Source: Solirubrobacterales bacterium (lineage in GTDB: Bacteria > Actinomycetota > Thermoleophilia > Solirubrobacterales > JACPNS01). From it: DNA of 34,116 bases. Within the stretch, counting starts at the first letter, position 1, and the number at the start of each line of letters is the position of its first letter. A program made the translations under genes and the position numbers. The notes beneath the pieces are model-generated. The model worked only from the letters and a program-made list of their open reading frames with translations. It was not told the origin of the DNA and searched no databases. Shown here piece after piece: positions 6,364 to 13,861 of this stretch. The DNA is taken from positions 1-34,116 of the forward strand of contig JACPNS010000005.1 of NCBI GenBank assembly GCA_016185345.1, in the 5' to 3' direction.

Positions 6364-6744
6364 ATGGACCGCGCACTACTGCTCGCGATCATCCTCGCCT
6401 CGGTCTGCGTATTCAGCGTCGTCGCGCATGCGGCGATCAAGCGCCGCCACCACATTGACCTGATCGACGCAGCGGACTACGCACCGGGCTCAAGAGTCGT
6501 TGTGTTCACGAGTCCGTACTGCCACGGCTGTCGTCAATGGCTTGATGCCCTCGAAGAGGACGGCGTTTCGACGCACGCGATCGACATTGGCGAACGACCG
6601 GATGCTGCGGCCAAGTACCGCATCTCCTCCACGCCACGCGTCGCAGTGATCGACGATTCCGGATCAGTTGTGCGCGAGTTTCACCACTACGCGCCACGCC
6701 GCAGTGACCTCGATCAGATCATCCGCCTGTCGCGCAACATTTAG
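6364..6744 (+). CDS. Membrane-anchored thioredoxin-fold protein
   Basis: The 126-aa product has one N-terminal transmembrane anchor (residues 3-25, LLLAIILASVCVFSVVAHAA). It then has a compact thioredoxin fold with the active-site motif SPYCHGC (C-x2-C) and the cis-proline segment STPRVAVID. It is shorter than a full thioredoxin plus anchor. The disulfide site probably faces outside if the anchor inserts N-in. It starts 7 nt after DUF4395 and the two probably form one redox unit. There is no obvious terminator before the RTX gene, but the spacing (68 nt) leaves room for a promoter. Confidence 0.82.
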   Translation: MDRALLLAIILASVCVFSVVAHAAIKRRHHIDLIDAADYAPGSRVVVFTSPYCHGCRQWLDALEEDGVSTHAIDIGERPDAAAKYRISSTPRVAVIDDSGSVVREFHHYAPRRSDLDQIIRLSRNI

Positions 6745-6812
6745 CACCGCAACTCCCGAACGTGGGATCGGTTATTGCATCACAACGTCCACCTATGGGG
6801 GAACGAATCCTT

Positions 6813-7463
6813 ATGCAAAACCGATCAAAAAATATCTTCAGCTTGCTTGCCGGCTCACTCGCCGTGCTGATGGTCTTCGCCGCCGTGGCAAGTGCCGCGA
6901 CAATCAACGACGACGACATCGGCCACTTCTTGAAGGGCACGAACGCCGTGGACACAATCAACGGCAACGGCGGTAATGACCGCATCAGCGCCAAGAACAA
7001 CGCCGACGTGATCAACGGCGGCACTGGTGACGACACGATCAACGCGGGTGCCGGAAACGACACATCTGACGGTGGCGACGGAAACGACCTTCTGCGCGGA
7101 GGTCTCGGTGCCGACAAGCAGTACGGCGGAGCCGGCGACGACACTATCTTCGCCAACAAGGGTCGCGACGAGTCTTGGGGTGGTGCCGGCAACGACACGC
7201 TCTGGGCGCTCGCACGCAGCGACGTGCGCAGCCGCCAGGACTTCAGCGGCGACGTGCTGCACGGCGAGGACGGCGATGACACGTTCCGCACCCGCGACGG
7301 CGAAGGCGACAAGATCGACTGCGGTGCCGGAAACGACACGGCAATCCTTGACTACAAGGACAAGATCATCGACGCAACCAGCGCCACCCCGAACGGCTCA
7401 TGCGAGAACGTTTTCCGCAAGTCGCGCAACGCGAGCGACAGCCAGGAGCCGGGCACAGCCTAA
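6813..7463 (+). CDS. Secreted RTX (hemolysin-type calcium-binding) repeat protein
   Basis: The chosen ATG at 6813 has GGGGGAACG about 8 nt upstream and begins a clear Sec signal peptide: a basic start (MQNRSKN), a hydrophobic core (LLAGSLAVLMVFAAVA) and an Ala-x-Ala cleavage site near residue 25. The mature part contains about eight glycine/aspartate nonapeptide repeats (GGTGDDTIN, GAGNDTSDG, GDGNDLLRG, GAGDDTIFA, GAGNDTLWA, GAGNDTAIL) that form a calcium-binding beta-roll. Two cysteines near the C-terminus (IDCGAGN; GSCENVF) may pair. There is no enzyme or toxin domain and no type I secretion gene nearby, so a small exported calcium-binding or surface protein is the best description. An alternative ATG at 6795 would spoil the signal peptide only slightly. 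Confidence 0.87.
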   Translation: MQNRSKNIFSLLAGSLAVLMVFAAVASAATINDDDIGHFLKGTNAVDTINGNGGNDRISAKNNADVINGGTGDDTINAGAGNDTSDGGDGNDLLRGGLGADKQYGGAGDDTIFANKGRDESWGGAGNDTLWALARSDVRSRQDFSGDVLHGEDGDDTFRTRDGEGDKIDCGAGNDTAILDYKDKIIDATSATPNGSCENVFRKSRNASDSQEPGTA

Positions 7464-7543
7464 GAACTTCCCCCAGACAGACAAACGTACCCTTCAGCCT
7501 CCGCCGAGCAAAGAAGCTTGTCCTGGGGGGTCACCGAAGGACA

Positions 7544-7563
7544 GGTCACACGCGGTCACACGC
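7544..7563. repeat. 10-bp tandem duplication
   Basis: GGTCACACGC occurs twice in tandem just before the terminator of the RTX gene. No function is evident. Confidence 0.5.
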
Positions 7564-7570
7564 GAGTCAG

Positions 7571-7603
7571 GGCCCGGATCGCATGATGCGAGCCGGGCCT
7601 TTG
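7571..7603 (+). terminator. Intrinsic terminator between RTX and nitroreductase genes
   Basis: GGCCCGG (7571-7577) pairs with CCGGGCC (7593-7599), and an inner stem TCGCA/TGCGA closes a TGA loop, giving 12 paired bases. TTT follows. It ends the RTX transcript. The TTAATCT immediately after it could serve as the -10 for the nitroreductase. Confidence 0.82.
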
Positions 7604-7619
7604 TGATTAATCTCGGAGA

Positions 7620-8183
7620 ATGGAAGTTTTTGAAGCGATCGCCGGGCGGCGCACCGTCAAGGCATTCGCCGGCCCCGCGCTCACACCAGACGAGCTTGAG
7701 CCGCTGTTTGATGCCGCGCGCTGGGCGCCGAATCACAAACTGACCGAACCCTGGCGCTTTCGCGTGGTCGGCGAGGCCAGCCGTTCAGCGTTGAAGATCG
7801 CGGCGGCGGGCGTAGCGGTGGCCCACGCTCCGGATGGCGCCGACGCCAAACTGATCGGTGCGGTCGCCGCGAAGAAACTCGATCGCGCACCAACGCTGAT
7901 TGCGGTCTCATGCGTGCGCAATGCGGATCCAGTTCTTGAAGCAGAGGATTTCGCTGCCACGGCTGTTGCCTCATACATCGTGCTGCTGACCGCCCACGCC
8001 AACGGCTTCGCTGGCTACTGGCGCACGCCGGAGGTGCTCAGGGACAACGCTGGCACGGAAGCGCTGGGTATCGAGCCCGACGAAGACGTGCTCGGGTTGC
8101 TCTACCTCGGCCGCCCGGATGGCGCGCTTCCTCCCCCGCCGGACCGCGCGAGTCCCGCGCGCTTCGTGACGTACCTCGAATGA
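7620..8183 (+). CDS. Nitroreductase family protein (FMN-dependent)
   Basis: The 187-aa product has the nitroreductase fold. The N-terminal FMN phosphate-binding segment is AIAGRRTVKAF, followed by DAARWAPNHKLTEPWRFRVV, which contacts the flavin. The middle helical block includes EDFAATAVASYIVLLTAHAN, and the C-terminal GLLYLGRPDG is typical of the family. It would use NAD(P)H and FMN to reduce nitro groups, quinones or related compounds, and works as a cytoplasmic dimer. Length is typical. The start follows CGGAGA very closely, so translation may rely on a near-leaderless mRNA. The stop overlaps the next start by 4 nt (ATGA), coupling it to the Phd-PIN fusion ORF. Confidence 0.88.
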   Translation: MEVFEAIAGRRTVKAFAGPALTPDELEPLFDAARWAPNHKLTEPWRFRVVGEASRSALKIAAAGVAVAHAPDGADAKLIGAVAAKKLDRAPTLIAVSCVRNADPVLEAEDFAATAVASYIVLLTAHANGFAGYWRTPEVLRDNAGTEALGIEPDEDVLGLLYLGRPDGALPPPPDRASPARFVTYLE

Positions 8184-8422
8184 ACCTCGTCACGTTCATC
8201 GGATCGCCAGACACCGACTTCTCCAAGTTCGCCGACGGCGAGCGCCTGACCGTGACTGATCACAATCGGCCTGTTGCAGTGCTCGGTCCAGTCCCTGTTT
8301 CACACGCGATCCATGTTGTGACTGCGCTCCACTCGGGGAGCGAACGATTCGTGACATATGACCGACGCCATGCCCGAGCTGCAAAATCCGCCGGACTGCA
8401 AGTTCTGTCCCCGAGCGTCTAG
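8180..8422 (+). CDS. Fused remnant: Phd-type antitoxin piece joined to PIN toxin tail
   Basis: This 80-aa ORF starts at an ATGA overlap with the nitroreductase. Residues about 12-38 (FSKFADGERLTVTDHNRPVA, VLGPVP) match the middle of Phd/YefM antitoxins, the 'GE.l.vT..gRPVAvL.P' region. Residues about 40-80 (HAIHVVTALHSGSERFVTYD, RRHARAAKSAGL) match the C-terminal part of VapC-type PIN toxins, where a conserved Asp followed by AIHxATA is expected; here that Asp is His. The antitoxin N-terminus, its toxin-binding tail and the first two thirds of the toxin are missing, all in frame. It is best read as the scar of a deletion within a Phd-PIN operon. A nuclease is impossible with this content. Its stop codon overlaps lipA's stop at CTAG. 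Confidence 0.65.
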   Translation: MNLVTFIGSPDTDFSKFADGERLTVTDHNRPVAVLGPVPVSHAIHVVTALHSGSERFVTYDRRHARAAKSAGLQVLSPSV

Positions 8423-9426
8423 GCCGAAGCTGCGCGCTTCGCCTTGAGCGCGCCGGGCGCGTGCTCGTCAGCGTGGTAGCTGCTGCGCACAAGCGGGCCA
8501 GCTGCGACCGACTCGAAGCCGATCTCGTAAGCCGCCGCTTCGAGTTCTTTGAACTCGTCGGGGTGCCAGTAGCGAACGACTGGGAGGTGGTTGCGTGTTG
8601 GCCGCAGGTATTGGCCGACCGTGAGCACCTGCACGAGTGACTCGCGCAGAAGCTTGAAGGTCTCGATGACCTCTTCCTTCGTCTCGCCGAGGCCGAGCAT
8701 CAAACCGGACTTGGTCGCGACTTCGTCACCGCCCATCAGCTTCGCGTTCTTGAGCACTCGCGAACTGCGCTCGAAGGTAGATCCGCGTCGCGCGAACGGG
8801 TAGAGGCGCGGGACGACTTCGACGTTGTGGTTGAAGACTTCGGGGCGAGCCGCGATCACCTTGGCCAGAGGCATCTCCTGACCACGGAAGTCGGGAGTGA
8901 GGACTTCGATCTGGCAACCCGGTGCCTGGGCTTTGATCGCGCGGATCGTCTGCACGAACGCGCCGGCGCCGTAGTCGGGAAGGTCGTCGCGGTCAACGCT
9001 CGTGATCACCGCGAACTTCAGGCCCATCTTCTTGACCTGCGCCGCAACCTTGAAGCCCTCGATTGGATCGTGGAAGGTCGGCTTGCCGGTGTTGATGTTG
9101 CAGAAGCCGCAGCGACGGGTGCATGTGTCGCCGAGAATCATGAAGGTTGCCGTGCCGCGCTCCCAGCACTCGCCGATGTTCGGGCAGTTGGCCTCTTCGC
9201 AGACGGTGTTCAGACCCGCAGACTTCAGCTCCTTGCGGATCTCGCGGTACTTTGGTCCGCCGGGCGAGTGCACTCGGAACCACTCGGGCTTGCGGTCGCG
9301 GAATGGGCGGACTTCTCCTCCGCCGAGCTGCTCGGCGAGTTCCTCGGGTGAGACTCCGCCTGGGTTCGCGCGCGAGCGGGTTCGGTGCTCTCGTTCGGGC
9401 GAAGCTGCTGTCGTCGGAGGATTCAA
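8419..9426 (-). CDS. lipA: Lipoyl synthase LipA
   Basis: The 335-aa enzyme is a radical-SAM protein that inserts two sulfurs into octanoyl groups on lipoyl domains. The auxiliary cluster motif C-x4-C-x5-C is at Cys76, Cys81 and Cys87 (CEEANCPNIGEC). The radical-SAM motif C-x3-C-x2-C is at Cys102, Cys106 and Cys109 (CTRRCGFC). The C-terminal RSSYHA serine, which ligates the auxiliary cluster, is present near residue 315. A 45-residue polar N-terminal leader precedes the domain. The start overlaps the lipB stop by 4 nt, so lipB-lipA is one coupled unit. Its product is needed by the E2 protein encoded 1.4 kb away. Confidence 0.98.
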   Translation of the reverse strand: MNPPTTAASPEREHRTRSRANPGGVSPEELAEQLGGGEVRPFRDRKPEWFRVHSPGGPKYREIRKELKSAGLNTVCEEANCPNIGECWERGTATFMILGDTCTRRCGFCNINTGKPTFHDPIEGFKVAAQVKKMGLKFAVITSVDRDDLPDYGAGAFVQTIRAIKAQAPGCQIEVLTPDFRGQEMPLAKVIAARPEVFNHNVEVVPRLYPFARRGSTFERSSRVLKNAKLMGGDEVATKSGLMLGLGETKEEVIETFKLLRESLVQVLTVGQYLRPTRNHLPVVRYWHPDEFKELEAAAYEIGFESVAAGPLVRSSYHADEHAPGALKAKRAASA

Positions 9427-10130
9427 GTTGCCAAGACTAGATCGTGCACACGCTCGTCAAGCTTCGCCCGCGAGACGAGGCGTTGGCGCAGGCCGAAGTG
9501 CTCGGCAGTCGCGAACGCGACGCGCTTTTCAAAGCAACGCAGCTGGCCCGATCGTTTCGTGATCTTGGATATCGAGGTGGCCTGGTCGTCAAGGCCGCAC
9601 GGGCGGATCCAGCTGAATGGCTGAAGATCGTTGTCCACGTTGACCATCATGCCGTGAGTCGTCACCCCCTGCGAGATGTGCAGGCCGATCGATCCGATCT
9701 TGCCCGCCGTGGGACCTTCGCCAGCCCAGACGCCGCGGCCACTTTCGTCGCGGTGAGCCGGGATGGATTCGCCAGCAAGGGCGTCGATCATCGCTCCTTC
9801 AAGCGCGCCGACCAGAGCCGGTACGTCACCACCGCAGAGCTGCGTGCTGACGATCGGATAGGCAACCAGCTGACCGGGCCCGTGGTAGGTCACCTTGCCG
9901 CCACGATCGACCTCGCGCAGCTCGATGCCCTGGCCGCGGTACCAGTCCTCGCCCATTGGCAGCTCATCAGGCGTGCTGCGGCGTCCCTTGGTGTAGATCG
10001 GGGGGTGCTCGAGAGTGAGCAGAACGTCGGGGATCTCGCCGCGTACGCGAGCTGCGTGGACGACCCGCTGAAGCGCAAGGGCCTCGTCGTAATCGATCAA
10101 TCCGAGGCGGATTGTCCAAAGCTCTTGCAT
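9423..10130 (-). CDS. lipB: Octanoyl-[acyl-carrier protein]:protein octanoyltransferase LipB
   Basis: The 235-aa enzyme transfers octanoate from ACP to lipoyl-domain lysines. It shows the family motifs: the HPPIYTKGR segment, RGGKVTYHGPGQLVAYPI, the catalytic Lys in GKIGSIGLHI followed by TTHG, and the catalytic Cys in WIRPCGL. Its length is typical. The C-terminus after residue 190 is less conserved. It is the first gene of lipB-lipA and is divergent from the following membrane-protein gene, with 38 nt between the starts, so both promoters must be packed there. Confidence 0.97.
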   Translation of the reverse strand: MQELWTIRLGLIDYDEALALQRVVHAARVRGEIPDVLLTLEHPPIYTKGRRSTPDELPMGEDWYRGQGIELREVDRGGKVTYHGPGQLVAYPIVSTQLCGGDVPALVGALEGAMIDALAGESIPAHRDESGRGVWAGEGPTAGKIGSIGLHISQGVTTHGMMVNVDNDLQPFSWIRPCGLDDQATSISKITKRSGQLRCFEKRVAFATAEHFGLRQRLVSRAKLDERVHDLVLAT

Positions 10131-10168
10131 GGCATGGATCCTATCCCTGCCACCTAACCTGTGACGCG

Positions 10169-10786
10169 ATGAAAAAGACTTTCTCGAACCGGCCGATCGC
10201 CGCGATCGTCATCGTGTTCACACTCATCTCCGCTTGGCTCTTGCACGGAAACCCCTTCGGAGAGGGCACGATCACCTGGCCAGTGGCATTGCTGGTGGCG
10301 CTGGTCGGCAACCTCTTTCTCGCGTACGTGATTGCTGCGTGGGCCGCGCCGTACCTGGCTTCGACCGGCGGCCGCGCAGGGGCTGAACAGGCTGCTCCCC
10401 ATGAAGTAGTTGTCGCCGAGCGGTGGACTGCCGGCACGTTGCTGATGTTTGCGTCGCTGGCACTACTGGCTGTGACTCTTGCGGCGGCCCAGCTTGTGAT
10501 CACGCCCACCGATCGCCTTGAGCAGAATGCTGAGCTGGTCAAGCGAACTGTTGATCTGGAGGCTCCAGAGATCTACAAACGTCAGCTGACCGCTGCCGAC
10601 ACTTGGAAGATGAGCGACCGCACTTATCGCAGTTGCGTTCCGACACCCGAGGTGGCCGAAACGGGCTGGTGCGTCGTTGCGCAGGTGAAGAACGGCGAGC
10701 TGGTCGTGGTGAAGTACGGTTTCGGGAAGTCAAATGCTGCGCAGGCGTTGGAGTGGCATCCGGAGTTGGCCAAACAGAAGCGCTAG
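10169..10786 (+). CDS. Hypothetical protein with three transmembrane helices
   Basis: The start at ATG 10169 is chosen because it gives a short basic N-terminus (MKKTFSNRP) before the first membrane helix. An earlier in-frame start would overlap lipB. Helices lie at about residues 10-25, 37-62 and 87-110. The C-terminal 90 residues are soluble, with two cysteines (YRSCVPTP; TGWCVVAQ) that could form a disulfide if outside. TAACCT about 9 nt upstream could be a -10. No family is recognised. It sits between the lipoate genes and pdhC on the opposite strand, and its stop codon overlaps the pdhC stop at CTAG. Confidence 0.7.
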   Translation: MKKTFSNRPIAAIVIVFTLISAWLLHGNPFGEGTITWPVALLVALVGNLFLAYVIAAWAAPYLASTGGRAGAEQAAPHEVVVAERWTAGTLLMFASLALLAVTLAAAQLVITPTDRLEQNAELVKRTVDLEAPEIYKRQLTAADTWKMSDRTYRSCVPTPEVAETGWCVVAQVKNGELVVVKYGFGKSNAAQALEWHPELAKQKR

Positions 10787-12798
10787 ACCTGCAGCAGCTG
10801 CGGGCTCTCAAGCCAGGCCTTGATCGCGCCAAGGAATTCAGCAGCTTCGGCGCCGTAGAGAATCCGGTGGTCGCAAGTCAGCGTCATGTTCATGATCTGA
10901 CGGATCACGAGGGACATGCCGTCCTCTGCGATCACGGCGCGCCGGTTGATCGCGCCGACGGCGAGGATCGCGGCCTGCGGCGGATTGAGGATTGCGGTGA
11001 ATCGGTCCACCCCGTACATGCCGAGGTTGCTGATGCTGAAGGTGCCGCCCGACATTTGTGAGGGCTGGATCGAGCGCGTGCGCACTGCTTCTGAAAGCTG
11101 TTGAGCCTCGCCGGCGATCTGGGCGAGGCCCTTCTGATCGACATTGAAGAGCGTCGGCACGGCGAGCAGTTCAACGGCGCTGACGACCATGCCGATGTTC
11201 ACGTCTGAGTACTGCTCGAAGTGGCCGTCCTTGTAGGCGGCGTTTACTTTCGGGTACTGGCGCAAGGCCTGGGCCGAGGCCTTGATCACGAAGTCGTTGA
11301 ACGACGGCAACGGCGAGACCATGCTTCGGAGCTGTTCGCGATAGGCGACAGCCGTGGTCATGTCGACCTCGGTCTCCACGAAGAACTCTGGCGCGGTTGC
11401 CTTGGACTCGGACATTCGGCGGGCGACCATTTGTTGCGCGCTGGTGGGATCCACTGAAGTTGACTGTCCGCGCGTTGCTGTCTCTGTGCCCGGGGCGGGC
11501 TGCTGCGGAGGTTGTGGCTGCGGGGGCATCTGAGGCGGCGGTTGCTGCGGGGCCGACTGCTGCGCCGGGTAGGCGTGCTGTTGGGGGTATGGCTGTTGCG
11601 GCTGAATCGCGGGGAAATTGCCGGTTACGCCCTGCACGAACGGCGGCGGGCCCGGGAACGGCTGCTGAGGAAATGGCGGCTGCGGCGGCGGGTACCCGGG
11701 CTGTTGCGGCGGGTACGCAGGCTGCTGCGGGTACGCAGGCTGCTGCGGGTATTGCGGCTGTTGCGGCGCGGGCGGTCCGGGGAAGTTCGGAATCAGAGAC
11801 GGCTCTTGAACCGGCGGCGGTTGGATCGGCGGCGACGCGTACTCGGGGGCCTGCGCTGCGGGCGGCATGATCTGTGCTTCCTCGGGCGGAAGGGCCAGCC
11901 GCGCGGGCTCGCCGATGTTCGCGTCAAACATGTCGTCTTCGTGGTGCTCGACAGCGCCGCCGGGCTCGTAGGCGTACTCGGGCTGAGGCGGCGGGAGCGG
12001 AGCTGGTGATTGCGTCGGTGTGCTCGGAGCGGCCTGGGCCTGAGCGGCGGCGTCTGCCGCGGCCTCAACGTCTTCTTTGACGACGCGACCGTCTGGCCCG
12101 GAGCCCTGGATCGTGGCGATGTTCACTCCCAGCTTGCGAGCCAGGCGCCTGGCGATCGGCGAAGCCTTTGTGCGATCGGGCGATTCAGGAGCGTGCGGGA
12201 ATTCGTCGGCCCGCTGCGTGTAGATCTCGTGCGGCGATGGCGCCTCGTCGTACTCGCCGGTCTGCGTGAACTGCTCATCGACTGGAAATTCTTCGGTGAT
12301 GTCGTGATGCCCCGGAGGGGCCTGCTGCTGCAGACCCGAGTCGTCGAAGACTTCGTACTCGCCCGGCGGCTGTTCGGCGTGCGGCTGCTCATACTGCGGC
12401 GCTTCGTATTGCGGCTGCTGGTAGGCAGGCTCGGGCGCGGGCGGCGCAAGCGGCGGCAAAGGCTCGGGCGTCCGCAGCGGCGGCGGACCACCGGGGATCG
12501 GCAACGGCGGTGGCGTCGAGGCCGGCGGCGGCTGTTGCGCCGGGGGCTGTCCTCCAGCGGCGGACTGAGGCTCGATGAAGGCGATCGGCGTTCCGACGGC
12601 GACGGTCTGGCCTTCGGCCACGGTGAAGTGAGTGAGTAGACCTTCGACGTCAGACTCATAGGTGAGCGTCGCCTTATCGGTCTCGATCTCGACCAACGGC
12701 TCGCCACGGTGCACGTATTCGCCCGGCTGTTTCAGCCAGCGCACGACCGTCCCCTCCTCCATCGAGTCGGAGAGACGCGGCATCACGATGTCACTCAT
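10783..12798 (-). CDS. pdhC: Dihydrolipoamide acyltransferase (E2) of a 2-oxoacid dehydrogenase complex
   Basis: The 671-aa protein forms the core of the complex and transfers acetyl from lipoyl groups to CoA. Domains in order: one lipoyl domain (1-78; lipoylated Lys42 in EIETDKATL), a Pro/Gln-rich linker with acidic patches (80-205), the E1/E3-binding domain (212-246, ASPIARRLARKLGVNI), a second very Pro/Gln/Tyr-rich linker (250-435), and the catalytic domain (about 440-671). The catalytic histidine is in CDHRILYGAEAAEFL, where the usual HxxxDG aspartate is tyrosine, a change I also recall from plastid/cyanobacterial E2s. It is larger than the usual 400-550 aa because of the linkers. It is last in the argF-pdh operon, 78 nt after pdhB. 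Confidence 0.95.
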   Translation of the reverse strand: MSDIVMPRLSDSMEEGTVVRWLKQPGEYVHRGEPLVEIETDKATLTYESDVEGLLTHFTVAEGQTVAVGTPIAFIEPQSAAGGQPPAQQPPPASTPPPLPIPGGPPPLRTPEPLPPLAPPAPEPAYQQPQYEAPQYEQPHAEQPPGEYEVFDDSGLQQQAPPGHHDITEEFPVDEQFTQTGEYDEAPSPHEIYTQRADEFPHAPESPDRTKASPIARRLARKLGVNIATIQGSGPDGRVVKEDVEAAADAAAQAQAAPSTPTQSPAPLPPPQPEYAYEPGGAVEHHEDDMFDANIGEPARLALPPEEAQIMPPAAQAPEYASPPIQPPPVQEPSLIPNFPGPPAPQQPQYPQQPAYPQQPAYPPQQPGYPPPQPPFPQQPFPGPPPFVQGVTGNFPAIQPQQPYPQQHAYPAQQSAPQQPPPQMPPQPQPPQQPAPGTETATRGQSTSVDPTSAQQMVARRMSESKATAPEFFVETEVDMTTAVAYREQLRSMVSPLPSFNDFVIKASAQALRQYPKVNAAYKDGHFEQYSDVNIGMVVSAVELLAVPTLFNVDQKGLAQIAGEAQQLSEAVRTRSIQPSQMSGGTFSISNLGMYGVDRFTAILNPPQAAILAVGAINRRAVIAEDGMSLVIRQIMNMTLTCDHRILYGAEAAEFLGAIKAWLESPQLLQV
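11711..11764. repeat. 18-bp tandem repeats inside pdhC linker
   Basis: GGGTACGCAGGCTGCTGC occurs exactly twice in tandem (11711-11728, 11729-11746), with a degenerate third copy to 11764 and related sequence before it. On the coding strand it gives repeats of PQQPAY. Such repeats can change length by slippage. Confidence 0.85.
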
Positions 12799-12876
12799 TG
12801 GCAGTCACCTGAAGAAATTCCCTGAAGGCTCAGCGTCGCATATGACGCCAGGGCCCACAGCAGGTGAGTTCAAGGG

Positions 12877-13860
12877 CTAGGCGCGATCCCCTGTTTGAAA
12901 CGTGGCCATCGCCGCAGCGACAATGTTTTCTGCATGCGGGTAGGCCGCTTGTTCGAGCGGTCTTGAATACGGCATCGGGACATCGGCCCCGGCAACGCGT
13001 TGGATCGGCGCGTCCAGATAGTCAAAGGCTTGTTCCTGAATAAGGGCAGTCATATTCGCTCCGACGCCCCCGTGGGGCCATCCTTCCTCGACGATCACCA
13101 CGCGGTTGGTCTTCTCGACCGAGCGGAGGATCGTGTCGAGGTCGAGCGGGCGCAGCGTGCGTGGGTCGATCACTTCGGCCGAGACGCCGCGCTCGGCGAG
13201 CTGCTCGGCCGCCTTCTCGGCGGTCACGGCCATGCGCGAGATTCCGACGATCGTGACGTCTGTGCCTTCACGGCGGATTGCAGCTTGGCCGAACGGGACG
13301 ATGAACGACGGGTCGCTCGGGACTTCGCCCTTCATTCCGTAGAGCGTTTCGTGCTCGATGAAGATGACCGGGTTGTCGTCGCGGATCGCGGCCTTCAGCA
13401 GGCCCTTCGCATCCGCCGGCGTTGACGGCGCCGCGACGAGCAGACCCGGAACGTGCTGGAAGAAGGCCTCGAAGCTGTGCGAGTGAGTTGCTGCAAGCTG
13501 GTGGCCAGCGCCCTGCGGCATGCGCACCACCATCGGGACCTTCACCTGCCCACCGAACATGTAATGAATCGGCGCCATGTGGTTGATGATCTGGTCCATC
13601 GCCAGTAGAGAGAAGTTGATCGTCATCAGCTCGACCACGGGGCGCAGACCGGTCATCGCCGCGCCGACGCCCATGCCGACGATCGTGTTCTCGCTGATCG
13701 GCGTATCGCGCACGCGATCCTCGCCGAACTCCTTGAGCAGGCCCTCGGTCACCTTGAAGGCGCCGTTGAACACGCCGACGTCCTCGCCCATGATGAAGAC
13801 GTTGCGATCGGCGGTCATCTCTTCGCGCAGCGCAAGGTTGAGCGCTTCGCGATAACGCAT
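12877..13860 (-). CDS. pdhB: Pyruvate dehydrogenase-type E1 component, beta subunit
   Basis: The 327-aa beta subunit pairs with PdhA to decarboxylate a 2-oxoacid using thiamine diphosphate. Family signatures are the N-terminal RYREALNLALREEM, the MGEDVGVFNGAFKVT segment, the central PMVVRMPQGAGH motif and the C-terminal VVIVEEGWPHGGVGANM. The start at 13860 (MRYREALN) is chosen because it follows the pdhA stop by one base (TGAGATG); an upstream in-frame ATG adds 17 unconserved residues. Length matches the family (320-340 aa). Pyruvate is the likely substrate, but branched-chain 2-oxoacid or acetoin dehydrogenases share these motifs. Confidence 0.95.
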   Translation of the reverse strand: MRYREALNLALREEMTADRNVFIMGEDVGVFNGAFKVTEGLLKEFGEDRVRDTPISENTIVGMGVGAAMTGLRPVVELMTINFSLLAMDQIINHMAPIHYMFGGQVKVPMVVRMPQGAGHQLAATHSHSFEAFFQHVPGLLVAAPSTPADAKGLLKAAIRDDNPVIFIEHETLYGMKGEVPSDPSFIVPFGQAAIRREGTDVTIVGISRMAVTAEKAAEQLAERGVSAEVIDPRTLRPLDLDTILRSVEKTNRVVIVEEGWPHGGVGANMTALIQEQAFDYLDAPIQRVAGADVPMPYSRPLEQAAYPHAENIVAAAMATFQTGDRA

Positions 13861-13861
13861 C

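Noticed and set aside
9444-10157. 237-aa plus-strand ORF
   Set aside because: Antisense to lipB, whose catalytic motifs are clear.
11690-11764. Short regularly spaced repeats resembling a CRISPR
   Set aside because: The repeats are 18 bp, tandem, without spacers, and in frame within pdhC.
11397-12639. Plus-strand ORFs opposite the E2 linker
   Set aside because: They arise from the Pro/Gln repeat composition of pdhC read in reverse.
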